DNA of 60,000 nucleotides from Liolophura sinensis (Eukaryota; Mollusca; Polyplacophora; Chitonida; Chitonidae), in the NCBI RefSeq assembly GCF_032854445.1, contig NC_088300.1, forward strand, positions 69,974,984-70,034,983, in the 5' to 3' direction. Of the stretch, positions 47,763 through 57,370 are shown one piece after another (the stretch's first letter is position 1; each line of letters starts with the position of its first letter). Made by a program: the position numbers and the translations under genes. A model generated the notes under the pieces. The model was not told the origin of the DNA. It was given only the letters and a program-made list of their open reading frames with translations, and did not search any database.

Positions 47763-47979
47763 TGTTCACACAGGACCTGTTTAAATGTAACATGGCACCT
47801 GGCTAAACATAAAACAGGATAAACCACTTTTCTTAGTGATAGCCATTATGCGGTCTGGTGTATTTAAGTATGGGAGCCATGCCGTTTCTGAGTACCGTAA
47901 TTCAAGTTCGCCGTTAAGTCTACAAGTCAACCACCTTATACTTTTGGTAGTGCCTGACTGATGTATCTGTATGTATGCT

Positions 47980-48262
47980 TGAGGGTTTATGTCGTAATTA
48001 ACAATTTTTCAGTCATATGACGAGGAGGCGTAATTATAGGTGTGTGTACATGTATTGTGTCTTTATTATATATTGTATCCGGGTGAGTCCATGCCGGCAA
48101 AGTGCTACCGTCACTGAAGTATCATGCTCAAGACACCAGGCATGACACCCCACCAAGTCAGCAACAAGTACCATTTTTAAAGTCTTCGGTTTGACCCGAT
48201 CCTGTTTTAATTCCACTGGGCCACCGAAGTGGTCTAACCTCACTGATGTCAACTCTTGAGAG
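47980..48262 (-). mobile_element. SINE, family B, antisense copy
   Basis: On the - strand: GACCACTTCGGTGGCCCAGT head-side region, then CGAAGACTTTAAAAATGGTA, GTGTCATGCCTGGTGTCTTG and, at the left end, TCATATGACTGAAAAATTGT followed by TAATTACGAC, the same 3' end as the intact copy at 15507-15880. Confidence 0.78.
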
Positions 48263-50911
48263 GTCGCATTCAATTTTTACTGCCTTACCCACAGAGTGTA
48301 ACGATGATAGTGTTAGAGTTATTTGTTTAGTTAACAGGAACTAATCCAGTGCTCGTGTGTGGGTTCTTCACTGTATAATTTGCATATACACTATATCCGA
48401 TCTTTAGAACACTGCACGTCTCTGGATCCCCACCAATCCACACAACACGTGGGGAGTCGATCGGATCAATACACACAATGGAATAAATCATACAAAGATT
48501 CCATCAGTTATAGTTAGATGGACTCTCCAGTGAATGACACTCACAGTATGTACATCGTGGATGACAGCTCTTCATAGATTACTGTTGGAGGTGATTGCTA
48601 TATGTATGTGTGATGGGGCGAAAAACGAAAGCTTGCGACACAGAAGAATCCCAGATCATCTTTTCATACTTTCATTGGTTAGTTTCCCGAAGTCTTTTAT
48701 GTAAAGTAGTTTCTGGTACTATATTACAATGTCCTTCAGCTTTGTGGACTCCATCCCTTTTGTTATTTCTCATGTGAGTTTTGGAGTTAGGTCGATATAC
48801 CTAACTGAAATTCAGGATACATACTTGTTAAAGAATTGTAGACAGTAAAGTGAACAAATACCCCAAAATTAAACAGTCTTGGTGCCACAACTATAAGCAT
48901 CAGTGGAAAGATCATTGATTACTGTATCCATTATTTCTTTTTTACGTTTCCAATACTCTTTCGACTGACACCAACGTATATTGGCATAAGTATTTCATTT
49001 AAGAGGCTAAATGCCGGAGATTTAGGGTGAAAAATTCACATTCATCATTCAAATATATTTCAGGAACTTTAAAAGATGAGGTTGATATTTAGTAAAAGGT
49101 AATTATTTGGCATGTTATAAAATCAGAGCAATTATTCTATTGGGCTTGAGCCGATAAACTTTTAGTCCAAAAGCTTTCGGGATAGCCCGTTTCAAATAGT
49201 CGTAACACCAGAACTTTTGCTTGTTTGCTTGGGGGTTTAATGACATTTTCAATATTATTTCAGTCGTTTTCTGAGAAGTAGAGGTATATCAGGCCATCCT
49301 GAAGCAGATATGTTTTATAATGCTGCCTGATTATATATTCTCAACGCCCCACCCAGACGCTGTGGACAAAGTCAGAACCAATTAGTGCTTGTTCTACCAC
49401 CATACCTAGGAGTGTAAGGTCCAAAACTGACTTCTTGCACAAGGCCACACTTCATTGGCTCCTACAAGTTTCAGGTCTATAAATCACAGTTTTCAATACG
49501 CTTATTTGATTTGTGCTTTGTCACTTACTCGTGACGGCGGTCTGATTTGTGAGTGGAGGAAACCAGAGTCTCCGAAGTTAACCACAGCACACAGCAGAGC
49601 CTAAGCTTTTATCCACAGGAACAATTTTATTCACCAGTACCTGACAGTAACGTAATATCTCTGGATAGAGTGATGCTTAGGTCTCATTATAGCAAAACCT
49701 GATAGTGTAGGCCAAACAATAAATGAACATGACGAAAATGATAATAGGTCTACCTTAAAGGCAATATCTTCGTGGTCTAAGTAATTTTATCTGCTAAGTT
49801 TTGTCTTGACAATAAATTGCCGAATGAAAACAGTCAACCAACAATATGTGTGACTCGTATGTTTCGCCTTTGTGGATAATGAGTAACAAGCAGTTCTTTT
49901 GAGCTTACCAGACATACCCTAAATGACCACAAATTTCATCCATGACTTCCTTGAAAAATGGTAAAAATGCACTTATGTGGACGAAACCAAGAAAAAGAGT
50001 TATTTGCACGCGCACCCGTATGTTGTTGGTATAAAGCTGAACTGGAAAATATTTTACAACAAAATGTAAATAATTCTCTATTAGATACGAACATATGGGT
50101 TTACTGATAACGCGCCTTATAAAAGTAAGTATTGTGAATTGCTACACTGAAATGTCATGCCTATACATCTGGAAGTCCGTATTCATTAACGTCCTATCGA
50201 CTTTCAAATGTGGCTCAAGAGGAATTTACAAGAATATCAAAATTTGCATATGTGAGTGACGCTATATAAAGAGCCATTGAGGTTACTATAGAACTCACCC
50301 CACAGGCATATATTTTTGCCATCTTTTTTTTAATTCACATTATGATTCTCTGTTTTCTTATATTTCTTCTCCTTTATATGATGAAATCAAAATTCAAATT
50401 GTAAATGCCTTAAATTTTACACAAGGTGAAAAGGCGACTATATCCGGGACATACACCTAACGCGTATGTGCCGGTCTCTGTGCTCGCTTTACATTATCGC
50501 CAGCAATTGGCCTTTGGCTTCGACTAACCACTGCTGTCCTTGCACCTAACTAGCCAGAATTCATCTATAAAATTGTTTCATATGTTGGTTAGAATCACAT
50601 TGTGTGTATTTTAGATAAAGAGAATACATGTGTGTGAAGTATTATTATAGAAACAAGGGTGGAGACGGTTTTTGTGAAATCACTTCCTGTCCTACCTCCG
50701 TGACCCAATGATCAGGGCGCTGTTGAAGACAACAGTGGGAGTGATGTAAAGCTAGCGTTGAGAGTGGCACATGCGCTGTAAGGAGTATGTAGCCAGGCGC
50801 TCTCTCGTGTGGGACCGGTTAACAGAATACATCATTGTTCTTTCAAACACAAGTTTGTCCTCGATCCATATGTTCCATATAATCCCCAGTATGGCATCAA
50901 TATGGAAGCAG
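48263..50911. other. Non-coding stretch with a SINE-tail remnant
   Basis: At about 49498-49600 a worn, antisense family A SINE body can be seen (TTATTTGATTTGTGCTTTGT, then ACGGCGGTC and GGAGGAAACC). The rest shows no gene or repeat that I recognise. Confidence 0.4.
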
Positions 50912-51992
50912 AATGTCGTGCAAATCTCGCTCTGTCGTCTGAATCTCGTATTGTTGACTGGATGTCGCATACTCGTTCAATTCCCGCGTCCTCGATCAAT
51001 TCTCGACCAAATGTCGACCTAATCTCGCGATCTGCAGTGACCTAATCTCGACTTAATCTCGTCAGAATGTCACCTGTTTTCTTAATCTCGTCTGAATGTT
51101 GCGGTCTCTGTGAAATGAGTAACATTGTGGTGAAACTTTATCAGAAAGGGCGACAGATTCAGACGACATTCAGTCGAGAACGCGACATTTTAACAGTCTC
51201 ACTCTGTCGCCCGAATTGCGGGCAATTCAGTACTAAATCTCGCTCTGTCGTTTGAATGGCGCTTGAATCTCGACTAAATCTCGCGTTGTCGCCTGATTCT
51301 CGCATTGTCGACCAAATGTCGCCTTCTGGTAAACTCTTTCTGATGCATTGTGGGAGGTAATGACATGTCTGTTGCGATGGATGCGGTGCCGGTGCCCTAA
51401 TCTCTGTTCACTCTGGGTATGTTAATTCACTGCAGAAAGGTGGCATGACATATGACTAATTAACATAAGAAAAGTAAACAGAGATCGGGATATCGGCACC
51501 AAATCCTTCGCAACAGCCATGTCATTACCTCCCACAATGCATCAGAGAGAGCTTACCGGAAGGCGAGAATTGGTCGACAGTGCAAGATTCAGTCCACAAC
51601 GCGAGATTCAGACGACATTCAGTCGACAACGCCAGATTTAGTCGAGATTCGATCGCCATTCGAACGACAGAGCAAGATTCTATTAAAATGTCGCGTTCTC
51701 GGCTGAATGTCGCCTGAATCTCGTCGGAATGTCGTGTTGTCGACCAAATCTCGTCCAAATATCGCTTTGTCGACCGAATGTCGCCATTCTTGAATAATTA
51801 TGTTTGACCATAATGTTACTCATTTTACAGAGACCGCAACATTCAGACGAGATTAGGAAAACAGGCGACATCCTGACGAGATTAAGTCGAAACTTGGTCG
51901 AGAATTGAACGAGGACGCGGGAATTGAACGAGGATGCGAGATTCAGTCAACAACACGAGATTCAGACGAGGGAGCAAGATTTGCACGACATT
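50912..51992. mobile_element. 1.1-kb inverted-repeat (foldback) element built of TCG words
   Basis: Both halves are imperfect reverse complements about a centre near 51452. Matching pairs: 50912-50935 with 51969-51992 (AATGTCGTGCAAATCT and its complement), 50971-51017 with 51887-51933 (TCGTTCAATTCCCGCGTCCT), 51070-51124 with 51811-51864 (AATCTCGTCTGAATGTTGCG), and 51341-51367 with 51519-51544 (GATGCATTGTGGGAGGTAAT). The arms are themselves series of short words such as AATCTCG, TGTCG and GAATCTCG at about 8-12-bp spacing. No transposase frame is present. A foldback or MITE-like non-autonomous DNA element is the likeliest explanation. Confidence 0.85.
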
Positions 51993-52110
51993 CTCGAGTT
52001 TCGTTGGGGTTTCGTTGCAGGCTCGTCAGAATGTCGCGTTGGCGCTCTTATCTCGACTGTATCTCGACTAAATTTCGCATTGTCGTTGAAATGTCGCTGT
52101 TACTGGTTTG
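51993..52110. repeat. Extra run of TCG words beyond the right arm
   Basis: The same words (AATGTCGCG, TATCTCGACT, AAATTTCGCATTGTCG) continue for about 100 bp in the orientation of the left arm, outside the inverted repeat. This may be part of a second, truncated copy of the element. Confidence 0.55.
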
Positions 52111-52324
52111 GGGCAAAACCGGGAGAGACAGCTTGGCCGCATCCTGCTTCCATACATCATGCATGTCCAGGACGCCTGTCTCGACTTTGGCGGGGGCTCA
52201 ACCCTGAACATTTACTGCATATGTCAGTTATTTTTAGCTTTTCTGGCGATGCTCTTCTGTTTGTCTGGGTTTTAGGTAACATTATTCTCATGTCGAAAGC
52301 AATATTTGCTTCCTGTTTCTAACC

Positions 52325-52381
52325 ACGATATTGTTGAAATACTGCGGGTATGACGTTAAACTAATCAATCATTCATTCATT
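52325..52381 (+). mobile_element. SINE 3' tail remnant
   Basis: AAATACTGCGGGTATGACGT followed by TAAACTAATCAATCATTCAT matches the terminal part of the family B type (GACGTTAAAC + ATTC repeats). Confidence 0.5.
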
Positions 52382-53074
52382 GTCTGTGGTGTTCTAGCCC
52401 GCCGACTTGAACTGAGCTCGCATAAAAGCCAGATCAGAGTCGTATAATGCCATCCATGCTGAAGACATGTAAAACACCTGTTTCTTCAGAATTTGCAAAC
52501 GCAGACGAAACATGATAACCTAAATGGAGAAAAACCAGTTTTCCTAACTTTTCTTAAAAGATTCTAAACCATGCATTGTCTGGGTTTCTGCTAATGGTCA
52601 TACTGAAAATCTAGAACCATGTACCTCTCAGACATGAGCTTTTATTCTTCAGTTCCTTACCTCTCCTTTATACCAGGCTAAATTAAATACAGGTATATCC
52701 TCGAGTGTGTTTAATGATGAAATTCCGGCCTGAGTCTATGATGATCTTTAGGTACAACGAGGCCCCGGCTGACTGTATACCAGATCTACATTGCGCTCCG
52801 ATATATGACGCGAGGAATCCATTGGCATCAAACATTTCCCATGATCAAGCCTATGATCATGGCTCTTTCATGGGCGTGTCACTGGCCAATGGTAATTTGT
52901 TGTCTGCAGATTTCTACAGAAATGTCTCCAGCGGGTTCGATAACATCTTAATATTATGTATACCTGAAGATTGTATATGCCGAATGTTATATAGATGATG
53001 AATATACCGGTAACATTTGATCGGCATAATCAGGTTACATAGTCCTACTAAATAAAACCATATTTATTTTAAAT

Positions 53075-53235
53075 TTGTTTCTTCATTTATTTCTTTATTT
53101 TTTTATTTTAACGATGTATACTTAAAAATCACTTATATAACGGCGGTCAGCGGTATATGGGTGAAGGGCACCGGAGTGATAGGGGTACAGTATTGATGTT
53201 GACAAGTTGCTGACAAACCTTTCCAAATGTGATGT
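53075..53235 (-). mobile_element. Degenerate family A SINE
   Basis: In + orientation: TTTATTTCTTTATTTTTTTA, CACTTATATAACGGCGGTCAGC, GGGCACCGGAG and GTTGCTGACAAACCTTTCC, a worn antisense copy without its tRNA head. Confidence 0.7.
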
Positions 53236-54166
53236 ACAGCTGCATGTGCGAGCTATATTGACGGAAGCTTAAGTGTTTCTTAACGAACCTAACAGTGCAC
53301 AAACAGCGCAGCATCAACACCGTTGAGTGAGGGACCCAATGCAGCTTCCGATGCCTGTTGATTTGGGATCGATAATGCAGGATTACAGAGACATAATGGC
53401 TATCTTTAATACATTGTTAAACTGTAGTATATATCCGTTATATCATATTCTGTTGGCCATGCAGTCTAATAAGACTCTATCAGCCAGGATTAATGACCAT
53501 GCAGCGCGTCGAATACGCGCCTCGAGATACGGCTGTATTTAGATGGCTATGTGTAATTACAGTTGGCCGGGTTCATAAGGAGGACACAAAACTTTACAGC
53601 ATTTTCCAGTATTAGCAGATCTTTAATCGATCACATGTGATATAAATTTTATGGCCAAATAATACAGTTATATAGAATTCATCGTAAGGTATGTGTAATT
53701 TGGAATACGGTATTACGGAAAAATACAGAAAAACGCAGGCCTAAGTAAGGTGAGGTGAGTTAATAAACTCAGCGACGACTTGATGAAAACTGGCATCTGG
53801 TCACAGGATACGGTAAAATATATAGTGGGAGGCACGTTCTGGCAAATGTCAGGCCAAAATGCAGCAAAGATCACAGAAGGTCTTGGAAGACTAGTTGATC
53901 ATCCTTTAATTACGCTAGATACAAGACTTATATCAATAAATGTAAATGTGATCTCATAAAGAGGATCGGATATGCCCACCCATTCTACCAATAATACCCC
54001 CACACGTATCCAACTAATACATTTGAAATACGATCCAATGCCTGGTCACAGCTAATGGTGAAATATGACCCATTAAGCGGTTATAGACAACGGTGAGACA
54101 TGATCCAATGCTGGACGGTGTGTTTGCAACTCGCCTCCTTAGCATTTCGTCTTCCTCTTTTAAAGG
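53236..54166. other. Non-coding stretch, nothing firmly recognised
   Basis: A 71-codon frame (53327-53542) and a 97-codon frame just upstream (52705-52998) have mixed composition but no family motif I can name. Both could be chance frames. Confidence 0.35.
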
Positions 54167-54424
54167 TCTCAGTTGGTTAGCGCGCTAGCGCAGCGTAATG
54201 ACCCAGGAGCCTCTCACCAATGCGGTCGCTGTGAGTTCAAGTCCATCCCATGTTGGCTTTCTCTACGGCTGTAGGTGGGAAGGTCTTCCTACAACCTGCG
54301 GATAGTCGTAGGTTTCCCCGGGCTCTGCCCGGTTTCCTCCCACCATAATGCTGGCCGCCCTCGTACAAGTGAAATATTCTTAAGTACGGCGTAAGACACC
54401 AATCAAAATAAATAAAATAAATCA
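54167..54424 (+). mobile_element. Near full-length tRNA-derived SINE, family A
   Basis: Head TCAGTTGGTTAGCGCGCTAG (A box), GTGAGTTCAAGTCCA (B box), body GGTTTCCCCGGGCTCTGCCC, GGTTTCCTCCCACCATAATG, CTGGCCGCCCTCGTACAAGT and tail CACCAATCAAAATAAATAAA. This is the best-preserved + strand copy in the window. No unambiguous target duplication was found. Confidence 0.9.
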
Positions 54425-55170
54425 ATCTTTCTAGGTGGGCGTGGTGGTACAAACATGTTGCCGCACCAAGTATCAGGATTTTGTCACGATCATCATTTTC
54501 TGCCGAGTTTAGGAGAGGAGGGTGGGGGTGGGAAACATATGTTCTAGCCCCTCCACTTTTTGACCCAACCATATAAAAAATGCTTTCTTCACTGTTTTCA
54601 ATCCGATGTTTAAACATCTCTTGTTTGTAATTTTGCTGCTCAGATATTCAAATCTCAGCGAAAGCGATAATGCCGTTACTGAAAATTGGTATCTGAAATT
54701 TTGTAATTTGCAAAATCGGCCAATGTAACTCAGCATTCAAACAGAACGAAAACATGCATATCTATATTAATTTCAGGGAACGGCCGCTTATCCGCCAGCC
54801 GCCATCAAAAAGCAGTGCAGTATTGCCATGTTTTATGGCATATCTTCAGTAAGACGATACTACTTACCTAGCTAATGTTTTATGAAGCCACGCCTGCATG
54901 TTTTCTGTCACAAAGGACGTTAGAATATCGAGTTTACCTAGGTTTTTATCATAATGCTGGATAGGAATTCCCTTTTGCGAATTTCCGTAGCTCCATGTTC
55001 AGATGAGCTCCATATTAGCACACGAATTTTCAAAAATGTTCATGTTAAAGGAGAAGAAAATTTAAATATCAATCAAATAACGCTGAAAAGAGTACGCATT
55101 TCCTCGCAGGTGCATGCCATAAAAAACATTCTAATATTGTTATGTATGACTATTTAACGTTTTCATGTAC
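54425..55170. other. Non-coding stretch, nothing recognised
   Basis: No motif-bearing frame or repeat identified. Confidence 0.4.
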
Positions 55171-56163
55171 TGTTAGTCTGCGGACCTTTGTGTTGTATGT
55201 TATAAGCATAACAGGCCCTGTTATATATGTACAGTGCGGACCTGGCCGAAAGCACCTCGTTCAATGCTCTGTTTATTTAACTGGATGTTCATTGGCTGTT
55301 AATTCTGTGTCTAAGAATAGTTGAATCCACCTGGACCGTATATAAGCCGTGTTTTCCGTGCAGAGTGGAGGTATTTTTGCTGCATCCACTGGGAGCCAGG
55401 AGAGTGTGAGACGCTCTCGTATCGAGTCCATTATTTTGATATGAGCTGGTGATGCCAGTTTCATTTGGGAGGACAGTTTTTTATGCCGGCACCGTTTGTG
55501 TACCACAGTAGTACTGATGTCTGGTTTATGTGAATTTCTGCGGAAGTCACGTTTATTGGTGTTCGGATCTTTATTATGGTTATACAGTGTGGACTGTGTA
55601 ATTTGTTTAACACGCTGACCTCACCTGACCGACAAGGTCGTCAAGGACTCTAAACTGAAGTTTTCAGTTTTGCAAAGGACGTTCGTTCTGCCACAAGGTG
55701 ACATTACTCTACGTCTCTGAACGGCTCGTTTGTGAGCTTCTGCGGGAGCTGTGACTGATCTGAAGTGGATTATACCTCCATGCCTGTATTTACCCTGTGT
55801 TGTGCTCTGCGGGTGTGACGTCATTCAAAGGCTTGACTGTTCCAGTTCTGTGTAACCTGTGTACTGTGTTCGTGTTCGCTAACCTGGCGAAGTACCTATC
55901 TAGGACAATTTGTGACTTGTGTGAATTGTGTGTTTATCCCATGGTCTTTACGTTGGATTTCCTGGAATACATTCCTTGGGATGCAAAGGTGAACTGGAAA
56001 CTTGTAAAGACCGGTAATACTGATGTGTATGTTGTTGTTGTAGTTGTTGTTGTTTAACTGTCTGTAAAACTGTACGTCTCATTTTAAATATATAAAGCAT
56101 TGTTAACATTGTAATATTGAGTCACTGAGTCTGTTTTCTGTTGCCGTTTTCAATACCGTAACA
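55171..56163 (+). mobile_element. Probable solo LTR of a retrotransposon
   Basis: Begins TGTTAGTC and ends CCGTAACA, giving TG...CA ends with a TGTTA/TAACA inverted pair. It holds a TATA box (TATATAAG, 55339-55346) and a downstream ATAAAG signal (about 56092). ATGTAC lies directly before it (55165-55170) and also at 56166-56171, two bases past the proposed end, so the target duplication is only approximate. There is no primer-binding site after it or polypurine tract before it, which favours a solo LTR. A reading frame at 55797-56057 inside it ends in a GTT repeat and is not a gene. Confidence 0.45.
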
Positions 56164-57060
56164 ATATGTACCTCAAGTTGATAAATTATAAATTAAGTCC
56201 GTTCCAACATTCGCTGTGGGCTCCTCCATTTTGCTTAAGAACCAGTCCTGAAGTCTTCTGTGTTAGGAGGAGAATTGCTGTCGGAAACCGCCGAAGTGCA
56301 GTTCGTACATTTCCGGTAGAACTCTTCTTCCCAGAAGGTAGGCGAACAGTACAGTTCGTTTTCCGCTTGACGATCGGGAAACCGGAATGTTGGACGTAGG
56401 TGGACACAGACCCCCATTACAACTTGCGTTTTTCGGTAGGGACGATTGTAGTTCTGTGAATTTTAGGGTATAAAGTCTTTTTTAGCTCCCAGGCGTCCAT
56501 TTTTGGTGCACAGGTGCATGCTTGGTATTAAAATGCTGGAAACTGTCTAAACTTTGAGGAGGTATGAGCTTTATTGATGAAAGTTTGAAACTCTGGGCGA
56601 GAGGACACAAGGTGTGAGGTAGTGATGAGGCTGCGAGTGACGTCCCCTTGGCGTTGCTAGGCACGCCTCCCAGCTGCCGGCATGGAAAGGTCCAGATTTT
56701 GACGGTCAACCTATGTCAAGATTTTTATGGCTTCTTTCTCACAGGCTGGGCCAGGTATGCACCAAAGCTTATTGGCCACGGAATGTTTGGGACTGAGCTA
56801 CAGTGCTAGACGTTAACATTGTCGCTTATGGAAAATTAATGGGGGTCCGAGGCCAGGTTCCGAGTTTACACGAACAAGCCGGCAGTTTTAATGACCCGCA
56901 TTGGCTGAGAAGCAACACACGCCCAGCATATATTAAAGGGTGTTAAAAATGAAGGACGCGATGGACTCAGCGATTTATGCCAGCTCTGGCGAGGAAAAAT
57001 CGCAAAATTATGTAGCAGGCACCACCAGATAGAAAAAAAATGTACTCATTTAGTGTCTAT
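56164..57060. promoter_or_regulatory. Non-coding stretch with a promoter-like patch
   Basis: At 56638-56667 a CRE-like TGACGTCC is followed by GGCGTTGCTAGGCACGCC, an imperfect palindrome resembling an RFX X-box. No first exon can be assigned on either strand, so a promoter role is speculative. The rest of the stretch shows nothing I recognise. Confidence 0.2.
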
Positions 57061-57116
57061 AGTGTCATGTTTTTAAGTTTTCTTCTCCTTTAAAAGGCTC
57101 CGTTATGGAAGCCCAA

Positions 57117-57360
57117 TGAGGACAACTCTCTCCGCGGCCTGCGGTACGAGGTCGGTGCAAATCGCGCGCGAATGGTACCGGGCGCGGCACGCATCCCGCG
57201 GGGCGAGGAGACGTGGTGACGAGGGCACGAGGACGGAACCACGACTCGCGGGGCGCGACACGAGGGAACTCGTCCCCTCGCCCTGCTGGTCGTGGGCCGC
57301 GGTGCGAGAACGGTGCCATTCGCGCGAGATCTGCACCGTCCTCATGCCGCGGAGCGAGAT
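57117..57360. repeat. GC-rich imperfect palindrome
   Basis: A sharply bounded GC- and CpG-rich island in AT-rich surroundings. Arms are reverse complements around about 57245: GTCGGTGCAAATCGCGCGCG (from about 57150) matches the complement of TCGCGCGAATGGCACCG-type sequence at 57309-57341. Long open frames on both strands result from base composition and mirror each other. A MITE-like foldback insertion is likely. Confidence 0.7.
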
Positions 57361-57370
57361 CCATTTCTAA

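Noticed and set aside
52705-53542. Possible second gene (two frames of 97 and 71 codons)
   Set aside because: No domain motif, no consistent splice pairing, and length within the range of chance. An NCSIYPLY segment looks faintly like a receptor TM7 end but lacks the rest of the domain.
55797-56057. An 86-codon frame ending in poly-valine
   Set aside because: The end is a GTT microsatellite and the frame lies within the probable LTR.
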